From positions 2,356,001 to 2,420,000 of the forward strand of contig NZ_CP049156.1 in the NCBI RefSeq assembly GCF_011493005.1: a stretch of 64,000 bases of DNA, in the 5' to 3' direction. A program made the position numbers and the translations under genes. This document shows positions 1-10,117 of the stretch, piece by piece; position 1 is the stretch's first letter, and each line of letters starts with the position of its first letter. The notes beneath the pieces are model-generated. The model did no database searches, had not been told where the DNA came from, and was given only the letters and a program-made list of their open reading frames with translations. The stretch comes from Caballeronia sp. SBC1. Lineage in GTDB: Bacteria > Pseudomonadota > Gammaproteobacteria > Burkholderiales > Burkholderiaceae.

Positions 1-2
1 TG

Positions 3-203
3 CTTACCGCCGATCAGAACCGGTTGGCGAACGAGCAGACCGTAACGAATCTGCGCATGAAGCGCCGTGACCTGCAATTCGGTCTTATCAAGGCGCTGGG
101 CGGTGGTTTTGACGCGGCGGATACGAACCTGGCCATCGACGGGCAAACGTCGAAGAGCGCACCGTCGCAGACCGCGTCGGCCGCGTCCAAGACAGCAAAC
201 TGA
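3..203 (+). CDS. Outer-membrane efflux factor (NodT/OprM type), C-terminal end only
   Basis: This is the last 66 codons of a gene that begins before the window, ending in TGA. The visible residues (QNRLANEQTV, then KRRDLQFGLIKALGGGFDA) match the final helix and C-terminus usual in TolC-like outer-membrane factors of the NodT/OprM family, where a conserved leucine/valine-rich helix is followed by LGGG. An Ala/Ser/Thr-rich tail of about 25 residues follows. It lies 42 bases before emrA on the same strand, so it most likely supplies the outer-membrane channel of the EmrAB pump. The family call rests on a short C-terminus and on context. Confidence 0.7.
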   Translation, partial: LTADQNRLANEQTVTNLRMKRRDLQFGLIKALGGGFDAADTNLAIDGQTSKSAPSQTASAASKTAN

Positions 204-245
204 ATCGACTAGCAGCAACCCAAGACAGAGAAATCGGAGCCATTC

Positions 246-1508
246 ATGAGCGACCCTCAACAAAACGCCGCAGCAGCGCCGGCGCCTAAAACCAATAACA
301 CCAAGCGCCGGGTGCTGATGAGCCTGATCGTGCTGGTCGTGATCATCGCGGCTATCGCTTACGGGCTGTACTACTTCCTGATCGCGCGTTTTCACGAAAG
401 CACCGATGACGCCTACGTGAACGGCAACATCGTGCAGATCACGCCGCAGGTGGTCGGCACGGTGATCTCGGTGAACGCCGACGACACGCAAACCGTGAAG
501 ATGGGCGATCCGCTCGTCGTGCTCGATCCCGCCGACTCCAAGGTCGCGCTTGATTCGGCCGAAGCGAATCTCGCGCAGACGGTGCGCCAGGTCCGCACGC
601 TGTTCGTCAACGACAACCAGTACGCGGCGCAAGTCGCGCTGCGTCAGTCGGATCTCTCGCGTGCGCAGGACGACTTGCGTCGCCGCATGACGATTGCCCA
701 GACGGGCGCGGTCTCGGGCGAAGAAATTTCGCACGCCAAGGACGCTGTGCGCGGCGCGCAAGCATCGCTTAATGCGGCCCAGCAGGAATTGCAGTCGAAC
801 CGTTCGCTGACCTCGAACACGACCATCGCCAGCCATCCGAACGTACTCGCCGCTGCCGCGAAGGTCCGCGATTCGTACATCAACTACGCACGCAACACCA
901 TGCCGGCGCCGGTGACGGGTTATGTCGCGAAGCGTTCGGTGCAGGTCGGCCAACGCGTATCGCCGGGTAATCCGCTGATGGCAATCGTGCCGCTGAACGG
1001 CGTATGGGTCGACGCCAACTTCAAGGAAGTGCAGCTCACGCATATGCGCATTGGTCAACCGGTTGAACTCACCGCTGACGTGTATGGCTCCGGCGTTGTG
1101 TTCCACGGCAAGGTGATCGGCTTCTCGGCGGGCACGGGCTCGGCGTTCTCGTTGCTGCCGGCGCAAAACGCCACCGGTAACTGGATCAAGGTCGTGCAGC
1201 GTCTGCCGGTGCGGATCGGACTCGACCCGCAGGAACTTGAGAAGCATCCGCTGCGCATCGGTTTGTCGATGAACGTGGACATCACGATCAAGAACGAGAA
1301 CGGCGGCCAGCTCGGCACCGCGCCGAACACCGTGTACCAGACCGATGTGTTCGCCAAGTACGGCGATCAGGCCGACGCCGAGATCGCCCGGATTATTGAA
1401 GCGAACGAAGGCAGTTCGGGCCCGGGTACAGGTACGGGCGGCGCGCAGAAGACGTCGAAGGACAACGTGCAGCCGGCGACGAAGCAAGATCTCGCCAAGC
1501 TGATGTAA
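246..1508 (+). CDS. emrA: EmrA-type membrane fusion protein of a tripartite multidrug efflux pump
   Basis: A 420-residue periplasmic adaptor of the HlyD/EmrA family that would link the inner-membrane transporter EmrB to the outer-membrane factor encoded just upstream. A single hydrophobic anchor lies at about residues 23-47, after a short Ala/Pro-rich cytoplasmic tail. It is followed by the biotinyl-lipoyl-like segment with the ESTDDAYV motif common in EmrA, a coiled-coil hairpin (about 100-200), and the second lipoyl half and beta-barrel (MPAPVTGYV onward). The C-terminal 30 residues are Gly/Ser/Thr-rich and probably disordered. The start has a GGAG ribosome site 6 bases upstream. emrB follows after 31 bases, so the two are co-transcribed. 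Confidence 0.92.
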   Translation: MSDPQQNAAAAPAPKTNNTKRRVLMSLIVLVVIIAAIAYGLYYFLIARFHESTDDAYVNGNIVQITPQVVGTVISVNADDTQTVKMGDPLVVLDPADSKVALDSAEANLAQTVRQVRTLFVNDNQYAAQVALRQSDLSRAQDDLRRRMTIAQTGAVSGEEISHAKDAVRGAQASLNAAQQELQSNRSLTSNTTIASHPNVLAAAAKVRDSYINYARNTMPAPVTGYVAKRSVQVGQRVSPGNPLMAIVPLNGVWVDANFKEVQLTHMRIGQPVELTADVYGSGVVFHGKVIGFSAGTGSAFSLLPAQNATGNWIKVVQRLPVRIGLDPQELEKHPLRIGLSMNVDITIKNENGGQLGTAPNTVYQTDVFAKYGDQADAEIARIIEANEGSSGPGTGTGGAQKTSKDNVQPATKQDLAKLM

Positions 1509-1539
1509 GTCCTCGCACAAGTTTTCCCGGAACCGTCAT

Positions 1540-3099
1540 ATGTCTCAACCAAACGCCGTTCATCCGCCGCTAGAGGGCGCGAAACTCGTGATCGGTACGA
1601 TCGCGGTTTCGCTCGCGGTATTCATGAACGTGCTCGATACGTCGATTGCCAACGTGTCCATTCCGTCGATCTCCGGTGACCTCGGGGTATCGTCGGATCA
1701 GGGCACGTGGGTGATCACGTCATTCGCGGTCGCCAACGCAATCTCGGTGCCGCTGACCGGTTGGCTCACGCAGCGCTTCGGACAGGTCCGCCTGTTCATG
1801 ACGTCGATCATCTTGTTCGTGCTCGCTTCGTGGCTGTGCGGCCTCGCGCCGACCCTGCCCTTCCTGCTCGCCGCGCGTGTGTTGCAAGGCGCGGTCGCCG
1901 GCCCAATGATCCCGCTCTCGCAGACCTTGCTACTCGCGAGTTATCCAAGAGCGAAAGCGCCCATGGCGCTCTCCATGTGGTCGATGACCACGCTGATCGC
2001 GCCGGTCGCCGGGCCAATCCTGGGCGGCTGGATCTCGGACAACATCTCCTGGCCGTGGATTTTCTACGTCAACATTCCGGTGGGTATTGTCGCGGCCGTT
2101 GCTACGTTCGTGATTTTCCGCGACCGGGATTCGGTCATCCGCAGGGCGCCTATTGATACGGTAGGTCTCGGGCTGCTCGTGATATGGGTCGGCTCGCTGC
2201 AGATCATGCTCGACAAGGGCAAGGATCTCGACTGGTTCAACTCGACCACCATTGTGGTGTTGACGCTGATCGCCGTGATCGCGCTGGCGTTTTTTATCGT
2301 GTGGGAGCTGACGGCGGAACATCCGGTCGTCGACCTGTCACTCTTCAAGCTAAGAAATTTCACGGGTGGGACGATCGCGCTAGCGATTGGTTATGGACTG
2401 TACTTCGGCAATCTCGTGCTGTTGCCGCTGTGGTTGCAGACCGACATTGGCTATACCGCGACCGATGCCGGGCTTGTGCTCGCGCCAGTCGGCCTGTTCG
2501 CGGTCGTGCTCTCGCCGGTGGTGGGCAAATTCCTGCCACGCATCGATCCACGCAAGATTGCGACCGCGGCGTTCCTCGTGTTCGCGCTCGTGTTCTGGAT
2601 GCGCTCGCGCTACACCACAGGCGTTGACACCTTCTCGCTGATGATGCCCACCTTGATCCAGGGTATTGGCATGGCTGGATTTTTTATCCCGCTCGTGTCC
2701 ATCACGCTGTCGGGGCTGCCGGGAAGCCGGATTCCAGCGGCATCGGGGTTGTCGAACTTCGTGCGGATCATGTGCGGCGGGATTGGCACATCGATTTTTT
2801 CGACTGCGTGGGATCATCGGTCGAATATTCATCACGCGCAACTCGTGGAGCAGGCTAATTTGTACAACCCGAACTTCACTGCTTCCATGCAGCAGTTTGG
2901 CGCGGCCGGCTTCAGCCAGTCGCAGGGTTATGGACTCTTCAACAGCATGGCCACGCAGCAGGCTGCGCAGTTGGGCGTGAATGATTTGTTCTATATCTCG
3001 GCGGGGATATTCGTCGCGCTGATCGCGTTGATCTGGATCACGAAACCGGAGAGATCCGGCGGTGGAGATTCAGCGGCCGCGGCTTCGGCGGCGCATTGA
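1540..3099 (+). CDS. emrB: EmrB-type drug:H+ antiporter (MFS, DHA2 family, 14 TM)
   Basis: A 519-residue major-facilitator protein of the DHA2/EmrB/QacA class, expected to extrude hydrophobic compounds in exchange for protons together with EmrA and an outer-membrane factor. The first membrane segment carries the family motif VFMNVLDTSIANV (about residues 28-40). The loop 2-3 motif GWLTQRFGQVRLF and the antiporter segment VLQGAVAGPMIPLSQ in helix 5 are both present. Fourteen hydrophobic segments can be counted, the usual number for DHA2. The gene ends in an Ala/Ser-rich tail and is followed 18 bases later by a strong terminator. The substrate cannot be read from sequence. Confidence 0.93.
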   Translation: MSQPNAVHPPLEGAKLVIGTIAVSLAVFMNVLDTSIANVSIPSISGDLGVSSDQGTWVITSFAVANAISVPLTGWLTQRFGQVRLFMTSIILFVLASWLCGLAPTLPFLLAARVLQGAVAGPMIPLSQTLLLASYPRAKAPMALSMWSMTTLIAPVAGPILGGWISDNISWPWIFYVNIPVGIVAAVATFVIFRDRDSVIRRAPIDTVGLGLLVIWVGSLQIMLDKGKDLDWFNSTTIVVLTLIAVIALAFFIVWELTAEHPVVDLSLFKLRNFTGGTIALAIGYGLYFGNLVLLPLWLQTDIGYTATDAGLVLAPVGLFAVVLSPVVGKFLPRIDPRKIATAAFLVFALVFWMRSRYTTGVDTFSLMMPTLIQGIGMAGFFIPLVSITLSGLPGSRIPAASGLSNFVRIMCGGIGTSIFSTAWDHRSNIHHAQLVEQANLYNPNFTASMQQFGAAGFSQSQGYGLFNSMATQQAAQLGVNDLFYISAGIFVALIALIWITKPERSGGGDSAAAASAAH

Positions 3100-3117
3100 A
3101 GCTCTGTTGCTACCAAT

Positions 3118-3150
3118 AAAAAACGCCACGAAATTTCGTGGCGTTTTTTT
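3118..3150. terminator. Bidirectional intrinsic terminator between emrB and truB
   Basis: A perfect 20-base palindrome (3124-3143, arms CGCCACGAAA / TTTCGTGGCG) is flanked by a run of A on the left and seven T on the right. It can therefore stop transcripts arriving from emrB on the plus strand and from truB on the minus strand. The two convergent genes end 18 and 15 bases away. Confidence 0.93.
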
Positions 3151-3164
3151 GCTTCGGCCGATCT

Positions 3165-4094
3165 TCAAGCCGCCGATACCACCAGCCGCTCCGGCGCCAA
3201 CACACCCTCACCCGCTCGCGCGACGCCTAGCAAGCGCTGGTCATCGAGTGCATAGACGCGAACGCGGTCCGCAGTCGCGGGCACATCCGCAATATCCGAT
3301 AACTTCAGCCGCTGCCCTTGGCAGAAACGACGCGTGGCATCGGCGTCGAGATGAACGGCCGGGAAGGTGGACAACAACGCATCCACCGGCTGCAGCCAAC
3401 TGTCTCGCTCGTCTGGCGCGGCTTCTGCAAGCGTGTCGAGCGTGACCGCGTGTTCGAGCGTCAACGCGCCGACGCCGGTGCGGCGCAATGCAACCAGATG
3501 CGCGCCACATCCCAGCATCTCACCCATATCCTCAGCAAGCGTCCGCACGTAAGTGCCTTTGCTACACGTCACGCGAAACGTCACATCGGGCAACGCACAC
3601 GCGATCAGATCAAGCGCGTGGATGGTCACGTTGCGCGCTTCGCGCTCAACTGTCTGCCCGGCACGCGCGTACTCGTATAACGGCTTGCCGTCGCGTTTGA
3701 GCGCGGAATACATCGGCGGAACTTGCGCGATGTCTCCACGGAAGTGAACCATGGCAGCGTGAATCGCGGCTTCGTCACAGGTCACATCACGCGTTTGCAA
3801 CGCTTCGCCTTCGGCATCCCCGGTGGTCGTGCGCACACCGAGACGCATGGTCGCTTCGTAGGTTTTATCGGCTTCGAGCAAATCCTGCGAAAACTTGGTC
3901 GCTTCACCGAAACACAGCGGCAGCAGACCCGTCGCTAGCGGATCAAGCGTGCCGGTATGCCCGGCCTTCTTCGCCAGATAGATTTTCTTGGCACGAATCA
4001 GCGCGTCGTTGCTCGACAGTCCGAGCGGCTTGTCGAGCAGCAACACACCATCGAGCACGCGACGCGGAATCTTCGGACGGGTAGAACCGTTCAT
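3165..4094 (-). CDS. truB: tRNA pseudouridine(55) synthase
   Basis: TruB isomerises U55 in the T-loop of tRNAs. The 309-residue protein has the family start (DGVLLLDKPLGLSS, about residues 15-28) and the catalytic motif GHTGTLDPLATG, with the nucleophilic aspartate at about residue 51. The RNA-binding segment CSKGTYVRTLAEDMG is present, and a short PUA-like C-terminal domain completes it. Length is normal. The start codon lies 3 bases after the rbfA stop, so the two are translationally coupled and belong to the nusA-infB-rbfA-truB series conserved in proteobacteria. Confidence 0.97.
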   Translation of the reverse strand: MNGSTRPKIPRRVLDGVLLLDKPLGLSSNDALIRAKKIYLAKKAGHTGTLDPLATGLLPLCFGEATKFSQDLLEADKTYEATMRLGVRTTTGDAEGEALQTRDVTCDEAAIHAAMVHFRGDIAQVPPMYSALKRDGKPLYEYARAGQTVEREARNVTIHALDLIACALPDVTFRVTCSKGTYVRTLAEDMGEMLGCGAHLVALRRTGVGALTLEHAVTLDTLAEAAPDERDSWLQPVDALLSTFPAVHLDADATRRFCQGQRLKLSDIADVPATADRVRVYALDDQRLLGVARAGEGVLAPERLVVSAA

Positions 4095-4097
4095 CGA

Positions 4098-4523
4098 TCA
4101 GGCGCCCTTCTCGTCGTCGGTCTTGTCTTCTTGTTCGTCGGCGGCCTTATTCTCTTCTTCGTCGTCCTTCGCGCGCGTGGAATTCGCTTCATCGATCAGC
4201 TTCGACATTTCCACCGCCCGCACCACGGTCTGGTCGTAGTGGAAATGCAGGGTAGGCACGGTATGAATATGCAGGCGCTTGAATAGCAAGTTATGCAAAT
4301 GCCCGGCTGCGTGGTTCAACCCGGCTTCCGTTTCCTTCGGATCGCCGGTCAGCGTCGTGAAATACACCTTTGCGTGCGCGTAATCGGGCGTCAGTTCGAC
4401 GCTCTGAAACGTCACCATGCCAATGCGCGGATCTTTGACATCGCGCACCAGTTCGGAAAGATCGCGTTGGATCTGATCCGCGATCTGCACATTGCGGTTG
4501 GGTGAAGTACGTTTCTTGGCCAT
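4098..4523 (-). CDS. rbfA: 30S ribosome-binding factor A
   Basis: RbfA binds the 30S subunit near the 5' end of 16S rRNA and assists late maturation, including at low temperature. The 141-residue product shows the KH-type fold sequence: [17 protein letters not shown] at the N-terminus, the central DPRIGMVTF strand, [11 protein letters not shown], and [15 protein letters not shown]. The last 30 residues are an acidic Asp/Glu/Lys tail, often seen in Burkholderiaceae. It sits between infB and truB. A terminator-like hairpin lies upstream between infB and rbfA, so rbfA-truB may also have their own promoter. Confidence 0.96.
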   Translation of the reverse strand: MAKKRTSPNRNVQIADQIQRDLSELVRDVKDPRIGMVTFQSVELTPDYAHAKVYFTTLTGDPKETEAGLNHAAGHLHNLLFKRLHIHTVPTLHFHYDQTVVRAVEMSKLIDEANSTRAKDDEEENKAADEQEDKTDDEKGA

Positions 4524-4591
4524 GATGTTTCCATAAATATGTATGCGCCGGACTCAATGGAGGGCGCTCAGGGACTTTCGCCCAGGCAAAT

Positions 4592-4628
4592 AAAAAGGGC
4601 GGAGCGGGCGTGAAGCCCCCTCCGCCCT
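4592..4628 (-). terminator. Intrinsic terminator after infB (minus strand)
   Basis: A GC-rich hairpin (arms near 4596-4608 and 4616-4628, core GGGCGGAG / CTCCGCCC) is followed on the minus strand by a U-run (A5 at 4592-4596 on the plus strand). It lies 20 bases after infB and about 70 bases before the rbfA start. It may reduce read-through from infB into rbfA-truB. Confidence 0.8.
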
Positions 4629-4648
4629 CGAGTCCAGCGGTGAATCTT

Positions 4649-7648
4649 TTATAGCGTACGCGCGACTTCGGTCACTTCGAAGATCTCGAACTGGTCACCT
4701 TCGACCATGTCGTTGTAGTTCTTCAGCGAGATACCGCACTCGAAGCCTTGACGCACTTCCTTCGCGTCGTCCTTGAAGCGCTTGAGCGAATCGATTTCGC
4801 CAGTGTGAACGACCACGTTGTTGCGCAGCACGCGAACCATGGAGTTCCGCTTGACGACGCCGTCGGTGACCATACAACCTGCGATCGCGCCGATCTTCGG
4901 TACACGAATGATTTGACGAACTTCCATCATACCGGTGACCACTTCGCGCTTCTCCGGCGCCAGCATGCCCGACATGGCCGCCTTAACTTCATCTACAGCG
5001 TCATAGATGATGTTGTAGTAGCGAATGTCGATACCGTTCGACTCCGCCACCTTACGCGCCTGAGCATCGGCCCGCGTGTTGAAGCCGATGATGACCGCCT
5101 TCGATGCCGTCGCCAAATTGACGTCCGACTCGCTGATCGCGCCGACCGCGCTGTGCACGATCTGCACGCGCACTTCGTTGGTCGACAGCTTGACCAGCGA
5201 CTGCACCAGCGCTTCCTGCGAACCTTGCACGTCGGCCTTGACGATCAACGGCAGGTTCTGCACGTTGCCTTCCGTCATGGACTCGAGCATGTTTTCGAGC
5301 TTCGCTGCCTGCTGCTTCGCGAGCTTGACGTCGCGGAACTTGCCTTGACGGAACAGGGCGATTTCACGCGCCTTGCGTTCGTCCGGCAGGACCATGACTT
5401 CTTCGCCTGCGCCCGGCACTTCCGACAAACCTTGAATCTCGACCGGAATCGACGGACCTGCCGACTTGATCGGCTTGCCGGTTTCGTCGAGCATGGCCCG
5501 GACGCGGCCAAAAGCCGAACCCGCCAGCACGATGTCACCGCGATTCAATGTACCCGACGTCACCAGGATGGTCGCAACCGGACCCTTACCCTTGTCGAGC
5601 TTCGCTTCAATCACGAGACCCTTGGCAGGTGCATCGACCGGCGCCTTCAGTTCCATGACTTCGGCTTGCAGCAAAAGATTTTCCAGCAAGCTTTCGATGC
5701 CAACACCGGTTTTCGCCGACACTTCGATGAACGGCGAATCACCACCGTATTCTTCCGGCACGACGCCTTCAGCAACCAGTTCCTGCTTCACGCGCTCAGG
5801 AGCCGCACCCGGCTTGTCGATCTTGTTGATCGCCACGACGATAGGCACGCCACCCGCCTTCGCGTGAGCGATGGCTTCCTTCGTTTGCGGCATCACGCCG
5901 TCGTCCGCTGCAACCACCAAAATCACGATGTCCGTTGCCTTTGCACCGCGAGCACGCATGGCCGTGAAGGCCTCGTGACCCGGCGTGTCCAGGAACGTAA
6001 TCACGCCGCGAGGCGTTTCCACGTGATAAGCGCCAATGTGTTGCGTAATCCCGCCCGCTTCACCAGAAGCCACCTTCGCGCGGCGAATGTAATCAAGCAG
6101 CGAAGTCTTGCCGTGGTCGACGTGACCCATGACCGTGACCACCGGCGGACGCGGCAGGCGTTCGCCCACTTCTTCCGTCGTTTCGCCTTCGACCAGCATG
6201 GCTTCCGGATCGTCCAGCTTGGCCGCAACCGCGCTGTGACCCAGTTCTTCGACGACAATCATCGCCGTTTCCTGGTCCAGCACCTGGTTGATCGTGACCA
6301 TCTGGCCCAGCTTCATCATCACCTTGATGACTTCCGAAGCCTTCACCGACATCTTGTGCGCCAGGTCCGCCACCGACACGGTTTCCGGCACATGCACTTC
6401 CCGCACCACCGGTTCCGTCGGCGCCTGGAAGTTCGTCTGATCCTGATGCTTGCCACGACCCTTCGGGCCGCCGCGCCAGCCGCGATCCACACCACCGCTG
6501 GTGTCGCCACGCGTCTTGATACCGCGGCGCTTGGCTGCATCGTCCTGCCAGCTGCTCTTGCCACCGGCCTTCTTCTTGTCCGGTCCCAACGACGGCGTGG
6601 TCGCCGCCGGTGCGCCTGCAGCCGGCTTCTTCGCGACTGCCGGACGTGCCGGAGCCGAACCTTCCGGCCGTGCTGGCTTGTGCAGCGTGCCCTTGGCTTC
6701 CGCAGCCTTCGCGCCTTCCGCCACCTTGGCGGCGGCAGCCGCAGCCGCGGCAGCAGCCACGACGGCAGGCGCCGGCTCAGGCGGTTTCGCCTGTTGAGCC
6801 TTACGCGGTGTGTTCATCATTTCGCGAATAGCACGCGCTTCGGCTTCAGCCGCTGCCCGGCGTTTCGCGATCTGGTCGTGCTCGGCACGCGCCTTTTCGG
6901 TCGCGGCACGCGCGGCGTCTTCCGCCTTCTTCGCAGCTTCGCGTTGAGCGGCACGCTCTGCAGCCGCCTTCTCGTCGACTTGCGGTGCGGCAACTTCGGC
7001 CTTCACCGGTTCGCTAGCGACTTGTTCCGCCTTCGATTCCGTACGGGATTCCTGACGCGCTGTAGACGCAGCACGCGAGATTTCCGCGGCTTCCGCCTGA
7101 GCGGCAGCACGTCTCGCCTCTTCTTCCTCGGCACGGCGACGTTCGGCTTCAGCAGCCGCTTCACGCGCGACCCGCTCAGCCTCTTCGCGCTCGAAGCGTT
7201 CCTGGCGTTCCTTCAACTCCAGCGCTTCTTTCTCGAGCAATTCGGCAGCGTGACGCGCCTCTTCGTCGCGACGCTGCAATTCGGCTTCGTCGACTTCGTC
7301 TTCTTCGACGTGGTTCGCACCTTCAACGACCTGTTCAACACCGCTCTGATCGCGCTGCACGAACACGCGCTTCTTGCGGACCTCGACCTGAATGGTGCGA
7401 GCTTTACCCGTAGAGTCGGACTGTTTGATTTCCGACGTATGCCGGCGGGTCAAAGTGATCTTGCGTTTGTCAGCATCGGCGGAACCGTGCGACTTGCGCA
7501 AGTGTTCGAGCAGGCGCGACTTGTCCGTCTCGGACAAATCGTCATCCTCGCTCGCTTTCGTGACGCCAGCCGCCTGCAACTGCTCGAGCAGGACGCCCGC
7601 AGGCATTTTGAGTTCCGCGGCAAATTGGGCTACGTTGTTACTCGCCAT
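4649..7648 (-). CDS. infB: Translation initiation factor IF-2
   Basis: IF2 is the GTPase that places fMet-tRNA on the 30S subunit and promotes subunit joining. At 999 residues it has the long form of betaproteobacteria. It has an N-terminal IF2_N domain (about 1-50), then a very long charged Ala/Glu/Arg/Lys-rich coiled-coil region (about 110-290) and an Ala/Pro/Lys-rich linker. A second IF2_N-like segment precedes the G domain, which has GHVDHGKT (about residue 506), DTPGHEAF and NKID. Domains II, III and the fMet-binding C-domain follow, ending [10 protein letters not shown]. It lies 93 bases downstream of nusA in the conserved rimP-nusA-infB operon. Confidence 0.98.
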   Translation of the reverse strand: MASNNVAQFAAELKMPAGVLLEQLQAAGVTKASEDDDLSETDKSRLLEHLRKSHGSADADKRKITLTRRHTSEIKQSDSTGKARTIQVEVRKKRVFVQRDQSGVEQVVEGANHVEEDEVDEAELQRRDEEARHAAELLEKEALELKERQERFEREEAERVAREAAAEAERRRAEEEEARRAAAQAEAAEISRAASTARQESRTESKAEQVASEPVKAEVAAPQVDEKAAAERAAQREAAKKAEDAARAATEKARAEHDQIAKRRAAAEAEARAIREMMNTPRKAQQAKPPEPAPAVVAAAAAAAAAAKVAEGAKAAEAKGTLHKPARPEGSAPARPAVAKKPAAGAPAATTPSLGPDKKKAGGKSSWQDDAAKRRGIKTRGDTSGGVDRGWRGGPKGRGKHQDQTNFQAPTEPVVREVHVPETVSVADLAHKMSVKASEVIKVMMKLGQMVTINQVLDQETAMIVVEELGHSAVAAKLDDPEAMLVEGETTEEVGERLPRPPVVTVMGHVDHGKTSLLDYIRRAKVASGEAGGITQHIGAYHVETPRGVITFLDTPGHEAFTAMRARGAKATDIVILVVAADDGVMPQTKEAIAHAKAGGVPIVVAINKIDKPGAAPERVKQELVAEGVVPEEYGGDSPFIEVSAKTGVGIESLLENLLLQAEVMELKAPVDAPAKGLVIEAKLDKGKGPVATILVTSGTLNRGDIVLAGSAFGRVRAMLDETGKPIKSAGPSIPVEIQGLSEVPGAGEEVMVLPDERKAREIALFRQGKFRDVKLAKQQAAKLENMLESMTEGNVQNLPLIVKADVQGSQEALVQSLVKLSTNEVRVQIVHSAVGAISESDVNLATASKAVIIGFNTRADAQARKVAESNGIDIRYYNIIYDAVDEVKAAMSGMLAPEKREVVTGMMEVRQIIRVPKIGAIAGCMVTDGVVKRNSMVRVLRNNVVVHTGEIDSLKRFKDDAKEVRQGFECGISLKNYNDMVEGDQFEIFEVTEVARTL

Positions 7649-7741
7649 TCATTCCTCTTGATGCAAGGACAAATTCCCTGCTGTTTGATCGGGGTCATGC
7701 GGCCTAACGGCCGCGATATGTCAGTGCGCCATGGTCATTTC

Positions 7742-9217
7742 TCACTGGAACCAGTGTTCACGTGCTTTCATGATCAACGCCTTAGCGGCATCCTCTTCAA
7801 TACTGGTCATCTCGACCAGTTCATCCACAGCCAGCTCGGCGAGCTCGTCGCGCGTCCGGATCTGGTGTTCTTCAAGCTTCGCGTACAACTCATCGGTCAT
7901 ACCTTCGAGACTCTTCAAGTCGAGCGCCACGCCCTCGACCTTTTCTTCATTCGCGATCGCCTGCGTCAGAAGCGCGTCACGGGAGCGGTTACGCAACTCG
8001 TGAACGGTGTCTTCGTCGAAGGCTTCGATTTCGAGCATTTCGTTGAGCGGCACATACGCGATCTCTTCGAGGCTGGTAAAGCCTTCGTCGATAAGAATGT
8101 CGGCCACTTCTTCGTCAACGTCGAGTCGCGCCATGAACAGGCTGCGTAACGTGCCACGCTCTTCGTTCTGCTTCAGCGCGGACTCGTCCGGCGTCATGAT
8201 GTTGATTTGCCAGCCGGTCAATTCGCTGGCAAGACGCACGTTCTGGCCGCTGCGGCCAATGGCAACCGCGAGTTCGTTCTCGTCAACAACGACGTCCATC
8301 GAATGTTTCTCTTCATCGACGACGATCGACTGTACGGCAGCCGGCGCGAGCGCGCCGATCACGAACTGTGCGGGGTCCTCTGACCATAGCACGATGTCGA
8401 CGTTCTCGCCACCGAGCTCATTTCTCACCGCCTGGACCCGCGAGCCGCGAATCCCGACGCAGGTACCAATAGGGTCGATGCGCTTGTCGTAAGCAATCAC
8501 CCCGATTTTCGCACGCACGCCAGGATCGCGCGCGGCCGCCTTGATTTCGAGCAAGCCCTGCTCGATTTCCGGCACTTCCATTTCAAACAGCTTCATCAGG
8601 AACTCGGGCGCCGTGCGCGAGAGTTCGATCTGCGGACCACGTGCCGTACGGTCAACCTTCGCAATGTAGGCGCGAACACGGTCGCCGACCCGCAGGTTTT
8701 CCTTCGGAATCAGCTGGTCGCGGCGCAGCAGCGCTTCCACACGACCCGATTCGACGATGAAATTACCCTTGTCCAGACGCTTCACCGCGCCGGTCATGAT
8801 CTTTTCGCCGCGCTCCAGGAAATCGTTCAGGATCTGCTCGCGCTCAGCGTCGCGAACCTTCTGAAGAATCACCTGTTTGGCGGCTTGCGCACCAATCCGG
8901 CCGAACTCGATGGACGGAATGGGTTGCTCGATGTATTCATCGATTTGCGCGTCGGGCTTTTCTTCCTTCGCTTCGAACAGCAGGATTTCCTGGTCGGGTT
9001 CCTGCAGGCCGGCTTCGTCCGGCACCACTTTCCAGCGACGGAAGGTTTCGTGCTCGCCGCTTTCGCGGTCGATTGCCACGCGGATATCCACGTCTTCCTC
9101 GAACAGCTTCTTCGTTGCCGAAGCAAGCGCTGCTTCGAGCGCTGCGTACACCACGTCCTTGTTGACGTTCTTCTCGCGCGCCAGCGCATCCGCCAGCATC
9201 AAAACTTCGCGACTCAT
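7742..9217 (-). CDS. nusA: Transcription termination/antitermination factor NusA
   Basis: NusA binds RNA polymerase and nascent RNA and affects pausing, intrinsic termination and antitermination. The 491-residue protein has the RNAP-binding N-domain ([18 protein letters not shown] onward) and an S1 domain (about 135-200). Two KH domains follow, including IGVRGSRV-like [16 protein letters not shown] and [18 protein letters not shown]. Two acidic C-terminal repeats (about 365-491) match the AR1/AR2 modules of proteobacterial NusA. Its ATG overlaps the rimP stop (ATGA), which indicates translational coupling. Confidence 0.98.
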   Translation of the reverse strand: MSREVLMLADALAREKNVNKDVVYAALEAALASATKKLFEEDVDIRVAIDRESGEHETFRRWKVVPDEAGLQEPDQEILLFEAKEEKPDAQIDEYIEQPIPSIEFGRIGAQAAKQVILQKVRDAEREQILNDFLERGEKIMTGAVKRLDKGNFIVESGRVEALLRRDQLIPKENLRVGDRVRAYIAKVDRTARGPQIELSRTAPEFLMKLFEMEVPEIEQGLLEIKAAARDPGVRAKIGVIAYDKRIDPIGTCVGIRGSRVQAVRNELGGENVDIVLWSEDPAQFVIGALAPAAVQSIVVDEEKHSMDVVVDENELAVAIGRSGQNVRLASELTGWQINIMTPDESALKQNEERGTLRSLFMARLDVDEEVADILIDEGFTSLEEIAYVPLNEMLEIEAFDEDTVHELRNRSRDALLTQAIANEEKVEGVALDLKSLEGMTDELYAKLEEHQIRTRDELAELAVDELVEMTSIEEDAAKALIMKAREHWFQ

Positions 9218-9675
9218 TGTTTGCGGCTCCTAAAGTCAACTTTGGGGACGAGACGTGCTTTATCGAGGTCTGCGAGCGTGAAATCGAGCATCGCAGCGCC
9301 GCCGTCCTTCCCTTCGAATTCCAAACCGATCGACTCGCCGTCCGGGGCATGCAGAATGCCACGGTACGACTTGCGCCCGTCCAGCGGCTTCTTCAATGTG
9401 ATAGTGACTTCGCTGCCTGCGAAGCGTTCGAAATCCGCCAATTTCTTGAGCGGACGATCGAGACCCGGCGACCCGACTTCGAGCCGTGAGTAATCGATAT
9501 TCTCCACTTCGAACAGATACTGAAGCTGACGTGTGACTTTCTCACAGTCTTCAATCGCGATGCCGGCGGGCTGGTCGATGGAAATACGCAGCAAACCGCC
9601 CCCCGCGCGCTCGATATCGACAAGTTCGTAGCCCAGGCCCGAGACCGTGGTTTCGATGATTTCCGTCAGTTGCAC
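9214..9675 (-). CDS. rimP: Ribosome maturation factor RimP
   Basis: RimP assists assembly of the 30S subunit. I chose a GTG start at 9675, giving 153 residues beginning [20 protein letters not shown], because this is the family's usual N-terminus and length. The longer ATG-started frame adds 55 residues unlike RimP that run across the leader terminator. Conserved segments present are [35 protein letters not shown] and [13 protein letters not shown]. It is the first gene of the rimP-nusA-infB operon and overlaps nusA by 4 bases. Confidence 0.93.
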   Translation of the reverse strand: MQLTEIIETTVSGLGYELVDIERAGGGLLRISIDQPAGIAIEDCEKVTRQLQYLFEVENIDYSRLEVGSPGLDRPLKKLADFERFAGSEVTITLKKPLDGRKSYRGILHAPDGESIGLEFEGKDGGAAMLDFTLADLDKARLVPKVDFRSRKQ

Positions 9676-9778
9676 AGTGAAAGACTCCAAGATGTTCGCG
9701 CGCTCCACGCCGAACACCTGCGGACCGCGCCTTGAGCTGGCGCACTTTCGTAGCCCCAAGATGCTGAACCGAACGGCC

Positions 9779-9803
9779 AAAAAAAAATGGGCGCAACGCC
9801 CAT
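9779..9803 (-). terminator. Leader terminator/attenuator upstream of rimP
   Basis: Perfect 7-bp arms (ATGGGCG / CGCCCAT, loop CAA) are followed on the minus strand by nine consecutive U. The hairpin lies about 104 bases before the rimP start. It could end rluB transcripts, or act as an attenuator in the leader of the rimP-nusA-infB operon. Leader terminators responsive to NusA are known for the E. coli operon; here this is an inference. Confidence 0.85.
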
Positions 9804-9906
9804 CCTTCTGTACCGAGATCACATCCGGGCGGCGAAACAAAACACCATGCCCAGCGACTTCGTGATTTTAGCCATTTTTCGGGATAAACGCAACCAATGC
9901 GCCCTG

Positions 9907-9934
9907 TATATAGCCATTTGGCGGCCATTTACAA
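9907..9934 (-). promoter_or_regulatory. Candidate promoter of the rimP-nusA-infB operon
   Basis: On the minus strand, TTGTAA (9934-9929) and TATATA (9912-9907) are separated by 16 bases in an AT-richer stretch between rluB and rimP. Transcription from here would give a leader of about 225 bases containing the terminator at 9779-9803. It is a sequence match only. Confidence 0.4.
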
Positions 9935-10117
9935 GGCAAATCGAAGGCATTCATCACGCTTTTGTCGGACTTTCCCGAGGCTAAAGTCATCGTGCTGAAT
10001 TTGATGGACGACTGAGCGAGCGCGCGATCCGATTGTCCGCATGCCTACCCGCCTGTCCGAACCGTGTGCCGCCCCCCCCGAACACACGAGTGTCCGGTCG
10101 GGCGCGACACCCGGCTC

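Noticed and set aside
4748..8149. Long plus-strand open frame of 1133 codons across infB and nusA
   Set aside because: It is antisense to two essential, fully recognisable genes and has a His/Arg/Phe/Leu-rich composition typical of a GC-rich shadow frame.
9676..9840. Longer ATG-initiated rimP frame
   Set aside because: The extra 55 residues are unlike RimP and would include the leader terminator; the GTG at 9675 gives the normal length and N-terminus.
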